A stretch of 64,000 nucleotides of DNA. It comes from Thermocrinis ruber (lineage in GTDB: Bacteria > Aquificota > Aquificia > Aquificales > Aquificaceae). The DNA is taken from contig NZ_CP007028.1 in assembly GCF_000512735.1 (NCBI RefSeq), positions 310,001-374,000 on the forward strand, written 5' to 3'. Numbering within the stretch: position 1 is the stretch's first letter; every line of letters begins with the position of its first letter. The position numbers and the translations under genes are program-made. Positions 1-8,407 of the stretch are shown piece by piece. The notes beneath the pieces are model-generated. The model was given only the letters and a program-made list of their open reading frames with translations, was not told the DNA's origin and did no database searches.

Positions 1-255
1 ACGGAAACCATAAGGTTGGAAAAGTATCCAGAAAAGCCGTCAATTAGCCTAAAAGCAGAGGACCTGAATGTCTTCTTTTTGGAGGATGAGGAAAACTTCA
101 ATCTAGCAGACCTTATAAGAGAACAGATCATACTCAGCATTCCCACAAAGCCTCTGTGTAGGGTGGATTGTCAGATTCCCACACTGGAGGAACCCGAGGA
201 AGACACAAGGTTTAGCGCCCTAAAAAAGCTCATACAAACCAAGCATTCTTTATAA
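1..255 (+). CDS. YceD/DUF177 family protein, C-terminal fragment
   Basis: The reading frame is open from the first base, so this is the 3' end of a gene that begins outside the window. The visible 84 residues carry the C-terminal DUF177 signature: PTKPLCRVDC followed by a DTRFSALKKL tail. YceD proteins are usually encoded just before rpmF (ribosomal protein L32) and are linked to 23S rRNA metabolism. Only one Cys pair is present; the second pair found in many family members (CxxCG) is missing. No rpmF follows in this window, so the usual neighbour is absent downstream. Family assignment rests on the C-terminal motif only. Confidence 0.6.
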   Translation, partial: TETIRLEKYPEKPSISLKAEDLNVFFLEDEENFNLADLIREQIILSIPTKPLCRVDCQIPTLEEPEEDTRFSALKKLIQTKHSL

Positions 256-319
256 CCGGGCAAAAGTAAACTGTATGATTCGTATCGTATGTTAAAATTC
301 ATAACCACGGAGGTGTGAT

Positions 320-1090
320 GTGGAGACTAAGAGGGTAATCTACGACACACCGGAGCACAAAGTTATATTTTTTGAAGAGCTAACGCCCGCCAGTGCGGTG
401 CAGGCAAACCAGGTGCTTATAATCCACAAGGGTGAGGGAATGCTCTTGGACCCCGGGGGTCATAAGGTCTTTTCTAAGCTCTTATCGGACATTTCTCTTT
501 ACATTCCGCCAAATCAGATAAAATACATCTTTCTTTCCCATCAAGACCCAGACATAGTGGCAGCCATAAACGGTTGGCTAATGACCACAAAGGCACAGGC
601 ATACATATCTAAACTTTGGACTAGATTCCTGCCCCACTTTGGGCTTGATAGCCAGTTAGAGGATAGGCTAATTCCCATAGACGATAGTGGGACAAAGGTC
701 GTCTTGGGTGGAGACTGTGAGCTTTTAATACTCCCCGCCCACTTTATGCACTCCCCTGGCAACTTTCAGGTCTATGACCCTTGCTCTAAGATCCTGTTCT
801 CTGGAGACCTTGGAGCAAGCCTGGGACAGGATTACTTCTTTGTGGAGAATTTTGACGAGCACATAAAGTACATGGAAGGCTTTCACAAAAGATACATGGC
901 AAGCAATAAAGTTCTCAAGTTCTGGGCAAACATGGTCCGTCAGCTGGATATAGAAATGATCGTTCCCCAGCACGGTGCTATATTCAAGGGCAAGGAAATG
1001 GTTGAGCGCTTTATAAACTGGATTGAGAACCTACAGGTAGGTGTGGATTTATTAACGCAAGAGAAATATAGGGTGCCGGGTGTGATATAA
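320..1090 (+). CDS. Diiron metallo-beta-lactamase-fold protein (ODP/flavodiiron-like)
   Basis: A 256-residue MBL-fold protein. Metal ligands can be followed in order: H74-x-D76-x-D78 in a SHQDPD loop, H144 in HSPGN, D163 in SGDLG and H218 in PQHG. HxDxD in place of the classical HxHxDH, plus SPGN and SGDLG, is typical of the diiron oxygen-binding (ODP) branch related to flavodiiron proteins. There is no flavodoxin domain, so any oxygen or NO chemistry would need a separate electron donor. Start is GTG at 320, preceded by GGAGGTG; the ATG at 318 is in another frame that stops at once. Likely role is oxygen sensing or scavenging; this is inferred from the family only. Confidence 0.75.
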   Translation: METKRVIYDTPEHKVIFFEELTPASAVQANQVLIIHKGEGMLLDPGGHKVFSKLLSDISLYIPPNQIKYIFLSHQDPDIVAAINGWLMTTKAQAYISKLWTRFLPHFGLDSQLEDRLIPIDDSGTKVVLGGDCELLILPAHFMHSPGNFQVYDPCSKILFSGDLGASLGQDYFFVENFDEHIKYMEGFHKRYMASNKVLKFWANMVRQLDIEMIVPQHGAIFKGKEMVERFINWIENLQVGVDLLTQEKYRVPGVI

Positions 1091-1100
1091 TTTCTTTGCC

Positions 1101-1502
1101 ATGATAAAGGTTGAAATTGTAACACCCAAAGGTTTGGCCTTTTCCAAGGAGGTGAATTCAGTAAATATTCCCACCGTAGAGGGAGAGATAGGCGTCTTGG
1201 AAAAGCATATGTATTTGATGACACTTCTAAAGCCCGGTCTTGTGTATTTTGACGGAAAGACAGAGGAGGGCATTGCGGTAACCTATGGCTTTGTGGACGT
1301 GACCCCTGAGAAGGTGATCATACTGGCTGAAGAGGCATACACCATAGGAGAAATTGATGTAGGAAAAGAAAAAGAAGAGTTTGAAAAATGGGCAAGAAAG
1401 CTTGCCACCGCACAAGCAATGGAAGAAATAGAAGAGATTACAAAGCAAGTAGAGAGGGCAAGGACGCTCTTAGAGTTAGTGGAAAGGTTTGGAAGGGTTT
1501 AA
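1101..1502 (+). CDS. atpC: F1Fo ATP synthase subunit epsilon
   Basis: A 133-residue protein with the epsilon N-terminal beta-barrel (MIKVEIVTPKGLAF, then VEGEIGVLEKHM) and a C-terminal helical hairpin rich in Glu and Lys. Epsilon couples the F1 head to the rotating gamma-c ring and can inhibit ATP hydrolysis. The other ATP synthase genes are not adjacent, so atpC is split from the main operon. TATAAT at 1086-1091 lies 9 nt before the ATG and there is no Shine-Dalgarno sequence, so the mRNA is probably almost leaderless. Downstream it overlaps the methyltransferase gene by 14 bp. Confidence 0.93.
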   Translation: MIKVEIVTPKGLAFSKEVNSVNIPTVEGEIGVLEKHMYLMTLLKPGLVYFDGKTEEGIAVTYGFVDVTPEKVIILAEEAYTIGEIDVGKEKEEFEKWARKLATAQAMEEIEEITKQVERARTLLELVERFGRV

Positions 1503-2199
1503 GGAATTTGAGTTTTTCCGAGGAAAGGTAAGGTTTATCCAGCCAAAACAGCATAGGCTTTCTGTAATAGAAATTCTCTTCTTATCAACTCTTAAAGGTA
1601 TAAAAAAAAGTCACATAGTGGCGGACCTTGGTGCCGGCTTTGGTGCCTTATCCATACCCATAGCCCTCAAGTTTAACTGCAAGGTCCTTGCCATAGAAAG
1701 GGACCCAACCATGCTTTTACTCTTACATAAGAATGTTGAAAATAATCACCTTCAGCATAGCGTGGAGATCTTAGAGGCAGATGTTAAGGAAATAGACAAA
1801 AAATTAAAACCTCAGAGTGTAAATTGTGTGGTTCTAAACCCACCCTTTTACCCAAAACAAAGTGCAACAGAAAACAATCCATATCATACAGAAACTTATG
1901 GAAAACTTGAAGATTTTTTGAGGGCAAGTGCCTATATTTTGAAGGATGGAGGTTTTATTAATCTGCTTGTTCCCTCTTTTAGACTTTTAGAAGCTTGTAA
2001 TATTATGGAAAGTTTAAACATAAAGCCCGCATATTTAAAGTTTTTTCACTCATTTATAGACAAACATGCCAAATTGGTTCGTGTAGCCGGTGTAAAGAAC
2101 CTAAATCCTAAGCTTGTAGTTGAAAGTCCATTGATAATAAATCACAAGGAAACTAAATACACACAAGAAGTGTGGGAAATTTTGGAGAGGTTTTTGTGA
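1489..2199 (+). CDS. tRNA1(Val) adenine-N6 methyltransferase-like (TrmN6/YfiC family)
   Basis: A Rossmann-fold SAM-dependent methyltransferase of 236 residues. The SAM motif DLGAGFGALSI is at about 46-56 and the amino-methylase motif NPPFY begins at 117, as in TrmN6/YfiC enzymes that methylate A37 of tRNA1(Val). The N-terminal FIQPKQHRLSVIEILFLS resembles the substrate-side helix of that family (usually QxxxGYRxxxDxxLL). TTG start, overlapping atpC by 14 bp, so translation is probably coupled. Base composition becomes more AT-rich towards the end. A related N6-adenine methyltransferase with another RNA or protein substrate is possible. Confidence 0.75.
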   Translation: MEGFKEFEFFRGKVRFIQPKQHRLSVIEILFLSTLKGIKKSHIVADLGAGFGALSIPIALKFNCKVLAIERDPTMLLLLHKNVENNHLQHSVEILEADVKEIDKKLKPQSVNCVVLNPPFYPKQSATENNPYHTETYGKLEDFLRASAYILKDGGFINLLVPSFRLLEACNIMESLNIKPAYLKFFHSFIDKHAKLVRVAGVKNLNPKLVVESPLIINHKETKYTQEVWEILERFL

Positions 2200-2214
2200 T
2201 ATAATTAACACATT

Positions 2215-2763
2215 ATGAGACTGCCTGAAAAGTTGGTGGAACGCATTGCGGATAGGATTATAAAAGAACTAACAGAAGAGAAGATCATTGAAGCGGAGGA
2301 CCCTTATGTGTTTAAAAAAAAGATAATCGGCATTTTCAAAAAGGTAGAGGAGGAAGAAAAACTTCTTGATGAGAAAACGAGAGAAATTCTAAGGGAGAAG
2401 ATGCATCTTTTGGAGGAAACGAGCCTAGATTACAGAACCGCCTACAGGGCTGTTAAAAGCAGGCTTGCAGAGGAGATGAACATAAACATAAACAAGAGGG
2501 AGAGGATGAACCAAATAGCAGGGATGATAAAGGATTTAATATTAGAGGACGACACGGTGGAAATATACGAAGAACCTCATATTATAAGATCTCGGATAAG
2601 GGCTATCCTGATGGAAGCTCTCAGGGAAGAGGAAGAAATAGACAGGGAGGTAAGGGAAAGAATAAAATCTTACTCAAGGAGAATCGTGGAAGGGACGCCC
2701 GAGTGGAACCATCTCTACAAAAGAATATACGAAGACGCCCTAAAAAGAAGAGGGCTTCTTTAA
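2215..2763 (+). CDS. DUF507 family protein with internal duplication
   Basis: A 182-residue, highly charged, all-helical protein of the DUF507 family; function unknown. Two similar halves are visible: residues about 10-65 (ADRIIKEL...EDPYVFKKKIIGIFKK...LDEKTREILREKM) and about 100-155 (AGMIKDLI...EEPHIIRSRIRAILMEA...IDREVRERIKSY). The family is known from Aquificae and some deltaproteobacteria. TATAAT at 2200-2205 is 9 nt before the ATG with no ribosome-binding site. The stop overlaps the convergent M23 peptidase gene by 4 bp. Confidence 0.75.
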   Translation: MRLPEKLVERIADRIIKELTEEKIIEAEDPYVFKKKIIGIFKKVEEEEKLLDEKTREILREKMHLLEETSLDYRTAYRAVKSRLAEEMNININKRERMNQIAGMIKDLILEDDTVEIYEEPHIIRSRIRAILMEALREEEEIDREVRERIKSYSRRIVEGTPEWNHLYKRIYEDALKRRGLL

Positions 2764-3368
2764 GGCAGATAGGCTATCGGGTTCTGACGCATACCGTATC
2801 TTATCACCTCATAATGCAAGTGAGGACCAAAGGACCTTCCAGTATTACCCACTTTACCTATTATCTGTGCCTTTACCACCCTGTCTCCATAGCTAACGGA
2901 CAGGCTTGAGAGGTGAGCGTACAGCGTGGCAAAACCATAACCGTGGTAGATTATGACAGTGTATCCATAACCCCTTATCCAGCCCGCATACACTACCCTA
3001 CCATCTGCTGCCGCACTAACCGGTGTGCCATAGGGCGCAGATATGTCTACACCTGTATGAAACTCCCTACGCCCACCCACAACACGCCAACCGTAATCGG
3101 AGGTTATAACCCCCACCACGGGCCATATGTCTGGCTTGACCATGTCAACGGTTTTGATGTCTGCCAACTCCCTAAAGGCTTCTTCCACAGACATTTCTCT
3201 CCTTATAAGTTCATCTACCTTTTCCGTGTCCAGCTCCTTTAAAGGGTCAGAGTAAATTTCCGATGGTTCTATGCTTGCTTTCCCGGGACCACCCACACTC
3301 AACTTTGTTAAGGATGTATTTCCAACTATTGAAAAACTTAGTATAAGTAGAAAAATGACTTTTTTCAT
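2760..3368 (-). CDS. M23 family metallopeptidase (LytM/murein endopeptidase-like)
   Basis: A 202-residue secreted protein: signal peptide at residues 1-18, a short linker, then a LytM domain at about 85-202. Zinc ligands are visible as H104 and D108 (FHTGVD) and H183/H185 (GPHLHYE), with H152 in YAHLS; all catalytic residues are present. It should cut peptide cross-links in murein in the periplasm, or, like EnvC, activate amidases. There is no long coiled coil, so it is not a full-length EnvC. The start is preceded by a purine-rich run (AGGGGGG). It stands alone, convergent with the DUF507 gene. Confidence 0.88.
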   Translation of the reverse strand: MKKVIFLLILSFSIVGNTSLTKLSVGGPGKASIEPSEIYSDPLKELDTEKVDELIRREMSVEEAFRELADIKTVDMVKPDIWPVVGVITSDYGWRVVGGRREFHTGVDISAPYGTPVSAAADGRVVYAGWIRGYGYTVIIYHGYGFATLYAHLSSLSVSYGDRVVKAQIIGKVGNTGRSFGPHLHYEVIRYGMRQNPIAYLP

Positions 3369-3410
3369 AACAATTCCCCCCTTGCAAAAAATATAACTAA
3401 AAGGAACCTA

Positions 3411-3989
3411 TCAGTCAAGAGTGCCCTTTAGCATATCCTCCAGAATCTCGTTTATAGACCTGTAGATTTTATCACTCAATCGCAGTCTTTCTAATCTATC
3501 AGGGGAATTTTCTTGATCAATCCTTTCTATTATGCTTGCGAGGTTTGAATCTTCCACCTTTCTATATATTCCCATAGCCTTTGTCAAGCTCACTTTTAGC
3601 TTTATATCAAACACTTTGTGATTTTTTACATCCAAAAGCAGAAAACTTTGTAAAAGTTTAAAAATAGAGCTATCGTAATAGGCTACCCACCTTAGTATGG
3701 TCTGAAGGACCTTGGACATCCACAAAAACCGGTCGTAGCTCTTTAGGGCTAAATAAGAGTACAGCTTTGCAGACACAAGGTCGTTCAGGATAAGAAGGTC
3801 TCCCGATTGGTGATAATCTATGGTCAGCAAGTTAAAAGGTTCAAAAAAACCGCAGTAAGATTCTTCCGGATGGAAGCCCCTTCTTACGAAGATCTTGCAC
3901 CTTCCGACAGTTCCATAAGCGTAAGCCAGCAGATCCCACTCTCCCACAAGAAATTTTTTTATAACTATTACCTTTGCCTTTGCGGACAC
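3411..3989 (-). CDS. recO: RecO-like DNA repair protein (putative)
   Basis: A 192-residue protein whose N-terminal half looks like the RecO OB-fold: VIVIKKFLVGEWDLLAYAYGTVGRCKIFVRRGF, then EPFNLLTIDYHQSGDLLILND. RecO loads RecA on SSB-coated DNA with RecR. The C-terminal part is helical and shorter than usual, with no zinc-binding Cys cluster, so the assignment rests on N-terminal pattern only. GTG start at 3989; TATAAT (4001 down to 3996) is 6 nt upstream with no Shine-Dalgarno sequence. More AT-rich than its neighbours. Confidence 0.5.
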   Translation of the reverse strand: MSAKAKVIVIKKFLVGEWDLLAYAYGTVGRCKIFVRRGFHPEESYCGFFEPFNLLTIDYHQSGDLLILNDLVSAKLYSYLALKSYDRFLWMSKVLQTILRWVAYYDSSIFKLLQSFLLLDVKNHKVFDIKLKVSLTKAMGIYRKVEDSNLASIIERIDQENSPDRLERLRLSDKIYRSINEILEDMLKGTLD

Positions 3990-4045
3990 AAAAGAATTAT
4001 ACAGCTTTTAATTGGGCAGGCTAAAAGCCAGCCTCAGATAGAAGG

Positions 4046-4549
4046 TTATTGAACTTTTATGTATGCATAGCCCTTTGCTTGGAGCTCACCTACCGCACCC
4101 ACTCCAGAGGGGACTATCTTGCAAAAGTCATAAAGCTTATTAGGGTCAAGTTTTAACCTTGTTAAGGTTATTTCGCATATCAGCGGATCCACACCGTATA
4201 AGTTGAGGTCCCTTAAATCTTCACCTATTTTAGGATCAAGATTTTCTTTTTCCCAGGGGCTTCCTGTTAAGTCCTTCATAAAGAACTTTACACCTGGTCC
4301 GTGGGCAACGATCACTATTTTGATCTTAGTTGGGTCGTTATCGTATACAGATAGATGGTTCCTTATATTACGTAGCATGGTCGTAAACCTTTGAGGATCC
4401 CCAAAATCCGCATGATAAACTACATTTATTTGTGATTCTTTTTTTAGGTCCTTAAAACCTAATTTTGGCGGTGCTGAGTGGGCAAACTTACCCAGCAGAG
4501 GTATTGAACCAACAATACCCAAAAGTTTAAAAAAGCCCCGTCTGTCCAT
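4046..4549 (-). CDS. DsrE-family protein with Tat-type signal
   Basis: A 167-residue protein starting with a twin-arginine signal (DRRGFFKLLG, then a hydrophobic core ending near SAPP), so it is probably exported folded. The mature part resembles DsrE/DsrF-like proteins (DUF1791 type): INVVYHADFGDPQRFTTMLRNIRNHL, then KIKIVIVAHGPGVKFF, and a C-terminal LQAKGYAYIKVQ. One Cys in DPLICEITL (the usual place is CxxTL) and one in DFCKIVPSGV are candidates for sulfur carriage. A role in periplasmic sulfur-compound handling fits a sulfur-oxidising lifestyle but is inferred. Its start has a GGAGG Shine-Dalgarno sequence. Confidence 0.65.
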   Translation of the reverse strand: MDRRGFFKLLGIVGSIPLLGKFAHSAPPKLGFKDLKKESQINVVYHADFGDPQRFTTMLRNIRNHLSVYDNDPTKIKIVIVAHGPGVKFFMKDLTGSPWEKENLDPKIGEDLRDLNLYGVDPLICEITLTRLKLDPNKLYDFCKIVPSGVGAVGELQAKGYAYIKVQ

Positions 4550-4757
4550 AGTAAAACCTCCTTTTTTAGATAAATTTTTACTGGATATTAATATACGATT
4601 TTGTCAAAGAATGTGTGCTAATTTTTACTTATATCTTCTTTATCTTCTACTTATATAAGTTTTTAAGAATATCTCAATGCATTTAAATTCCCTTTTCCCT
4701 TTCCAATTAACTAATACCGTGGTTGGCTAAAGTGCTTGGGTTGAATATAATAATAAG
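4550..4757. other. AT-rich divergent intergenic region
   Basis: 208 bp between the divergent DsrE-like gene and epmA. It contains a perfect 12-bp palindrome ACTTATATAAGT at 4649-4660, a half copy ACTTATAT at 4627-4634, a TTGACA on the minus strand at 4607-4602 facing the DsrE gene, and TATAAT at 4746-4751 facing epmA, 6 nt before its ATG. No small gene or structured RNA is apparent. Confidence 0.5.
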
Positions 4758-5657
4758 ATGAACCACCAATTGCTTTACGCTTGGTCGGACTTTGTGGAAA
4801 AAGTACGCCAATTCTTCCGTTCAAAGGGATACTTGGAGGTTTCCACGCCCATTTTGCAAAGCTATCCCAATGCAGACCCTAATATAGAACCTCTCAAGGT
4901 AAACCTTACCTTAAAAGGTAAAACGAAAAGCTACTGGCTACATACCTCTCCAGAGCACGCTATGAAAAAACTATTGGCAATCTTTCCCAAAGATATGTTT
5001 CAGATAACAAAGGTGTTTAGAAACGGAGAGTATGGAAGATTGCATAGACCCGAATTCACCATGTTGGAGTTTTACAAGATTGGGACAGACTACAGAGGGC
5101 TCATAGAGGAATTGAAGGAACTTTTATCTCTCTTTGGCTTTGAAGACTTTCAGATTTTAGAACTGGAGAAAGCTTTTGAAGAATACTTGGGCATAGTTTT
5201 ATCTGAGGAGGAAGAGATATTAAAAAACAATCTAATGGCTTATGGCTATGATTTTGACGACAAGGAAGACTGGGAGACCATCTTTTACAGGCTCTATGTG
5301 GAGTTGGAGAGGTGTTTAGCTTCAGAAAAGCCCACCTTTTTAATAAAGTTCCCTTCAAAGCTTGCCATGTATGGAGTAGTAAAGGATGGTTATGCGGAGA
5401 GGTTTGAGCTTTACATAAAGGGCATAGAAATAGCCAACGGCTGGACGGAGGAGAGGGACCCTCAAAAGATAAGGGAAAGGATGAAAGAATGGATCAAAGA
5501 TAGAGACCTTCCCATAGATGAAGAGCTTTTGCAGGCTTTACCAAAGATTCCTGAGTTTTCTGGTTGTTCTGTGGGCTTAGAAAGGCTCTTTATGGCGGTT
5601 TATAATATAGAAAGTTTAGACCAAATCCCATGGATCTTTAAGGAGGAAGGCTTATGA
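4758..5657 (+). CDS. epmA: EF-P lysine ligase (EpmA/GenX/PoxA), truncated LysRS paralogue
   Basis: A 299-residue class II aminoacyl-tRNA-synthetase-like protein without the OB-fold tRNA anticodon-binding domain of LysRS. Motif 2 (FRNGEYGRLHRPEFTMLEFY) and motif 3 (GCSVGLERLFMAV) are intact. EpmA attaches (R)-beta-lysine or lysine to a conserved Lys of elongation factor P, which relieves stalling at polyproline. EF-P and the aminomutase EpmB are not in this window. It overlaps the next gene by 4 bp (ATGA). The near-leaderless promoter TATAAT is at 4746-4751. Confidence 0.88.
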   Translation: MNHQLLYAWSDFVEKVRQFFRSKGYLEVSTPILQSYPNADPNIEPLKVNLTLKGKTKSYWLHTSPEHAMKKLLAIFPKDMFQITKVFRNGEYGRLHRPEFTMLEFYKIGTDYRGLIEELKELLSLFGFEDFQILELEKAFEEYLGIVLSEEEEILKNNLMAYGYDFDDKEDWETIFYRLYVELERCLASEKPTFLIKFPSKLAMYGVVKDGYAERFELYIKGIEIANGWTEERDPQKIRERMKEWIKDRDLPIDEELLQALPKIPEFSGCSVGLERLFMAVYNIESLDQIPWIFKEEGL

Positions 5658-6871
5658 ATAGCTTGAAGGAAGCCCTTGGCATTTTGCTGAAAGAACAGTA
5701 TGCACCATACCTTGTTTCCAGCTTGTACTTGCGCCTCGCCCCAGAGGATAGAACAGATAGGAAGTATCTAAGGGTTTTTAAAGACATGGTAAAAGCTCAA
5801 AGGGAAAGCTTGGAACTTAGAGGATTGGAGAGGGATGTGATTAATTCCGCAGTAGAAGATTTTGAAAGGATGGAGGAATTTTTAAGCAAGCCGGAAAACC
5901 TGGAGAACTGTGGAGGTATTGCCCTGTTTTCCTGCAGTGCAAAGAAGGTATTCGTCCCTATAAAGCTCCCCTATACTTACAGAAACAGGCTTATGGTAGC
6001 TCCAGATCCTTTGGTAAGGGAGATTGCTGCTATAGATGAAGAACTAGGGATTATTGGTGTGCTTTTGATTGACAGAAAGCACGTTAGGTTTTTCCTAATG
6101 GATTTTGAAGGCATTGGAGAGGTCTCTGACTTTTTGGAACCTTTGGCAACTAGGGCTCACAAGTTCCACAGCGGTGGAGCATCCCTAAAGGGTGCGCAGG
6201 GAACATTCAGGTACTCTATGCCCTCAAGGGCTTCTGCACCCAATATGGTCCAGCACGGAATTGGTGAGTACAGATTTCACATGAGGATCCAGGAGGAAAA
6301 ACACAGGCTTTTCAAAATAGCCAACGATGCACTGATGGAGGCTTGGAAGGAGAACAAGTTTAACAAGCTTGTTATAGGTAGTATAAGAGAGGATATAAGA
6401 GAGATAGAAAACCATCTTCATCCTTATCTACTCAATATGTTGGTGGGCTATGTGAGGATTAATCCTTCGGAGGCGACGGAGCATACCGTAAGGAATGCGG
6501 TCCTGGAACTTTTGTGGCAAAAAGACAGAGAACAAGAGGAAGAGCTTGTAAATACACTATTGGACCTTGAGGGTAAAGGGCTTGCGGTAGAAGGCTTGTC
6601 TAAGGTCTTAGAACAGTTATACATGGGCAATGTGAAGACCCTTTTGGTAGCAGAGAACTTTGAAAGGTCTGGCTACTTCTGTCCGGTCTCTAATATTCCC
6701 GTATTGGAGCCTAAGTGCCCTACAGAAGAAGAACCCTATCCTGTTGAGGATATAGTGGATGAGGTTATAGAGCTTGCCTTGGAAGAGAGGGCGGTTGTGG
6801 AGGTAATAGTCAGGGAGGACCTTCAGAAGAAGTTTGATGGCGTGGGAGCCCTTCTGAGGTGGAAGATATAA
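5654..6871 (+). CDS. baeRF family protein (bacterial archaeo-eukaryotic release factor-like)
   Basis: A 405-residue protein resembling the bacterial eRF1-like (baeRF, probably family 10) group. Visible parts: an N-terminal helical region with YLVSSLYLRLAPEDRTDRKY, a central beta/alpha domain (GVLLIDRKHVRFFLMDFEGIGEV) followed by a helix with HRLFKIANDALMEAW, and a C-terminal Rossmann-like domain ending EVIVREDLQKKFDGVGALLRW. A Cys pair occurs in SGYFCPVSNIPVLEPKCP. Relatives of eRF1/Pelota/Vms1 act on ribosomes or peptidyl-tRNA; the job of baeRFs is mostly unknown. Coupling to epmA (ATGA overlap, GGAGG before the ATG) points to a translational role. Confidence 0.7.
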   Translation: MNSLKEALGILLKEQYAPYLVSSLYLRLAPEDRTDRKYLRVFKDMVKAQRESLELRGLERDVINSAVEDFERMEEFLSKPENLENCGGIALFSCSAKKVFVPIKLPYTYRNRLMVAPDPLVREIAAIDEELGIIGVLLIDRKHVRFFLMDFEGIGEVSDFLEPLATRAHKFHSGGASLKGAQGTFRYSMPSRASAPNMVQHGIGEYRFHMRIQEEKHRLFKIANDALMEAWKENKFNKLVIGSIREDIREIENHLHPYLLNMLVGYVRINPSEATEHTVRNAVLELLWQKDREQEEELVNTLLDLEGKGLAVEGLSKVLEQLYMGNVKTLLVAENFERSGYFCPVSNIPVLEPKCPTEEEPYPVEDIVDEVIELALEERAVVEVIVREDLQKKFDGVGALLRWKI

Positions 6872-6881
6872 ACTTTCCTTT

Positions 6882-7475
6882 ATGATAGAAAGGGTAATTG
6901 TGTTTATAGATGGTTCAAATGTCTTTCATGCCATAAAGTCTTTGAACATAAGGATAGATTACAGTAAGTTGGTGAACTTTTTGGTGAAAGACAGGAGGCT
7001 CATTAGGGCTTACTTTTACGGTGCGGTGCCCCAAGAGAAGGATCTAAAGAAAGATTCCCCCGAATGGGATAGCTTTCTCAGGCAGAAACGTTTTTTGGAG
7101 GAGTTAGCCTTGCAGGGCATAAAGGTAAAAACCGCTAACCTGAGAAGGCTTCCAAGTGGAGAGTTTATGGAAAAGGAGGTGGATATTATGTTAGCTACAG
7201 ATATGCTGAGTTTGGCATACAAAAACGCATACGATACTGCCATACTGGTAACAGGCGACAGCGATTTTTCCTATACGGTGGAGGAAATTCAGAGCTTGGG
7301 CAAAAGGGTAGAAAACGCTTCCTTTAAAAGCACCAGTTCCCACATTCTTAGGAAGGTTTGCGACCGATTTATCCTTTTGGATGACTACATTGACAGGTTT
7401 ATTATAGAAGAGAAGGTTAAGGTAAGTCAGGAGATTAGCTTTTGGGAGAAGGTCCTTAGGCTATGGAAAAGGTAG
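6882..7475 (+). CDS. NYN domain (PIN-like) nuclease, LabA/DUF88 family
   Basis: A 197-residue NYN protein. The acidic residues of the PIN-like active site are visible in FIDGSNVFHAI near the N-terminus, EVDIMLATDML in the middle and LVTGDSDFSYTVE, followed by GKRVENASFKSTSSHILRKVCDRFILLDDY. The family cuts RNA; cognate substrates are usually unknown. It follows the baeRF gene by 10 bp and overlaps ribF by 13 bp, so it is probably co-transcribed with epmA-baeRF, although TATAAA a few nt before the ATG could serve as its own -10 element. Confidence 0.85.
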   Translation: MIERVIVFIDGSNVFHAIKSLNIRIDYSKLVNFLVKDRRLIRAYFYGAVPQEKDLKKDSPEWDSFLRQKRFLEELALQGIKVKTANLRRLPSGEFMEKEVDIMLATDMLSLAYKNAYDTAILVTGDSDFSYTVEEIQSLGKRVENASFKSTSSHILRKVCDRFILLDDYIDRFIIEEKVKVSQEISFWEKVLRLWKR

Positions 7476-8407
7476 TTTCCCTCAAGGTAAATTCTAAATG
7501 CCTGAAGGGCCTTTCCTGTTACGAAAGGCTAGAAGAGGAACATGCCATAACGGTGGGCGTCTTTGACGGTGTTCATCTTGGGCACCAGTATCTTTTAAAG
7601 AAGCTAATAGAAAGTGCTCAAAGGAGAGGACTAAAGAGCTGTGTTCTGAGCTTTTATCCCCATCCCTCAAAGGTTCTTTCTCCCGGACAGCAACCCTGCG
7701 AGCTTACGGACCCCCTAGAGAGGGCTGAAAGAATATTAAGGCTTGGCATAGACAGGGTGGTTTTTATAAACTTTGACAGAGAATTTTCCCGCATAAGAGC
7801 TGAGGACTTTTTAAAGCATGTGCTTTTCGAAAGGCTAAGGTGTAGGTATCTTCTTGTGGGGTATGACTGGAGGTTTGGCTACAGAGGGGAAGGAGAGGTG
7901 GAGTTGGCAAAGGAAATGGGTCAAAGGCTTGGCTTTGAAGTGGAAACTGCAGAACCCTTTTACAAAAACGGGCACATAATAAGTAGCACATACATAAGGA
8001 GGCTTTTGCACAGCGGAAGGTTGGAGGAAGCCAGTGAATATCTTGGAGAAAATTATTGGGTTAAGAGAAAAGTAGTCAGAGGCTCTGGCAGGGGCAGTTC
8101 CCTTGGCTACCCTACCGCCAATTTGGGACATTCGGAAAATCTGTGTTTAAAGGAGGGTGTTTATGCGGTCAGGGTGAATAAGCAGTTTTTGGGAGTAGCC
8201 AACTACGGCTTTAGACCCACCTTTGACGGAAAAACAAAGGTTTTAGAAGTTCATATATTGGACTTTGAGGGAAACCTTCGCGGAGAAAGGCTAAAGGTGG
8301 AATTTTTGAGCTTTTTGAGAGAAGAAAAAAAGTTCTCCTCCAAGGATGAGCTAATAAAGCAGATAGAGAGGGACATAGCCATAGTGAAGGAAAAGTTTGG
8401 ACGTTAA
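7463..8407 (+). CDS. ribF: Bifunctional riboflavin kinase/FAD synthetase
   Basis: A 314-residue protein with two domains. The N-terminal FAD synthetase (nucleotidyltransferase) has GVFDGVHLGHQYLLKK, the HxGH motif, and ends with SSTYIRRLL. The C-terminal riboflavin kinase begins at about 195 with the GRGSSLGYPTANL motif and NYGFRPTFDGKTKVLEVHILDF. It converts riboflavin to FMN and then FAD. Length is normal for the family. It overlaps the NYN nuclease gene at its start and the next small gene at its end. Confidence 0.94.
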   Translation: MEKVVSLKVNSKCLKGLSCYERLEEEHAITVGVFDGVHLGHQYLLKKLIESAQRRGLKSCVLSFYPHPSKVLSPGQQPCELTDPLERAERILRLGIDRVVFINFDREFSRIRAEDFLKHVLFERLRCRYLLVGYDWRFGYRGEGEVELAKEMGQRLGFEVETAEPFYKNGHIISSTYIRRLLHSGRLEEASEYLGENYWVKRKVVRGSGRGSSLGYPTANLGHSENLCLKEGVYAVRVNKQFLGVANYGFRPTFDGKTKVLEVHILDFEGNLRGERLKVEFLSFLREEKKFSSKDELIKQIERDIAIVKEKFGR

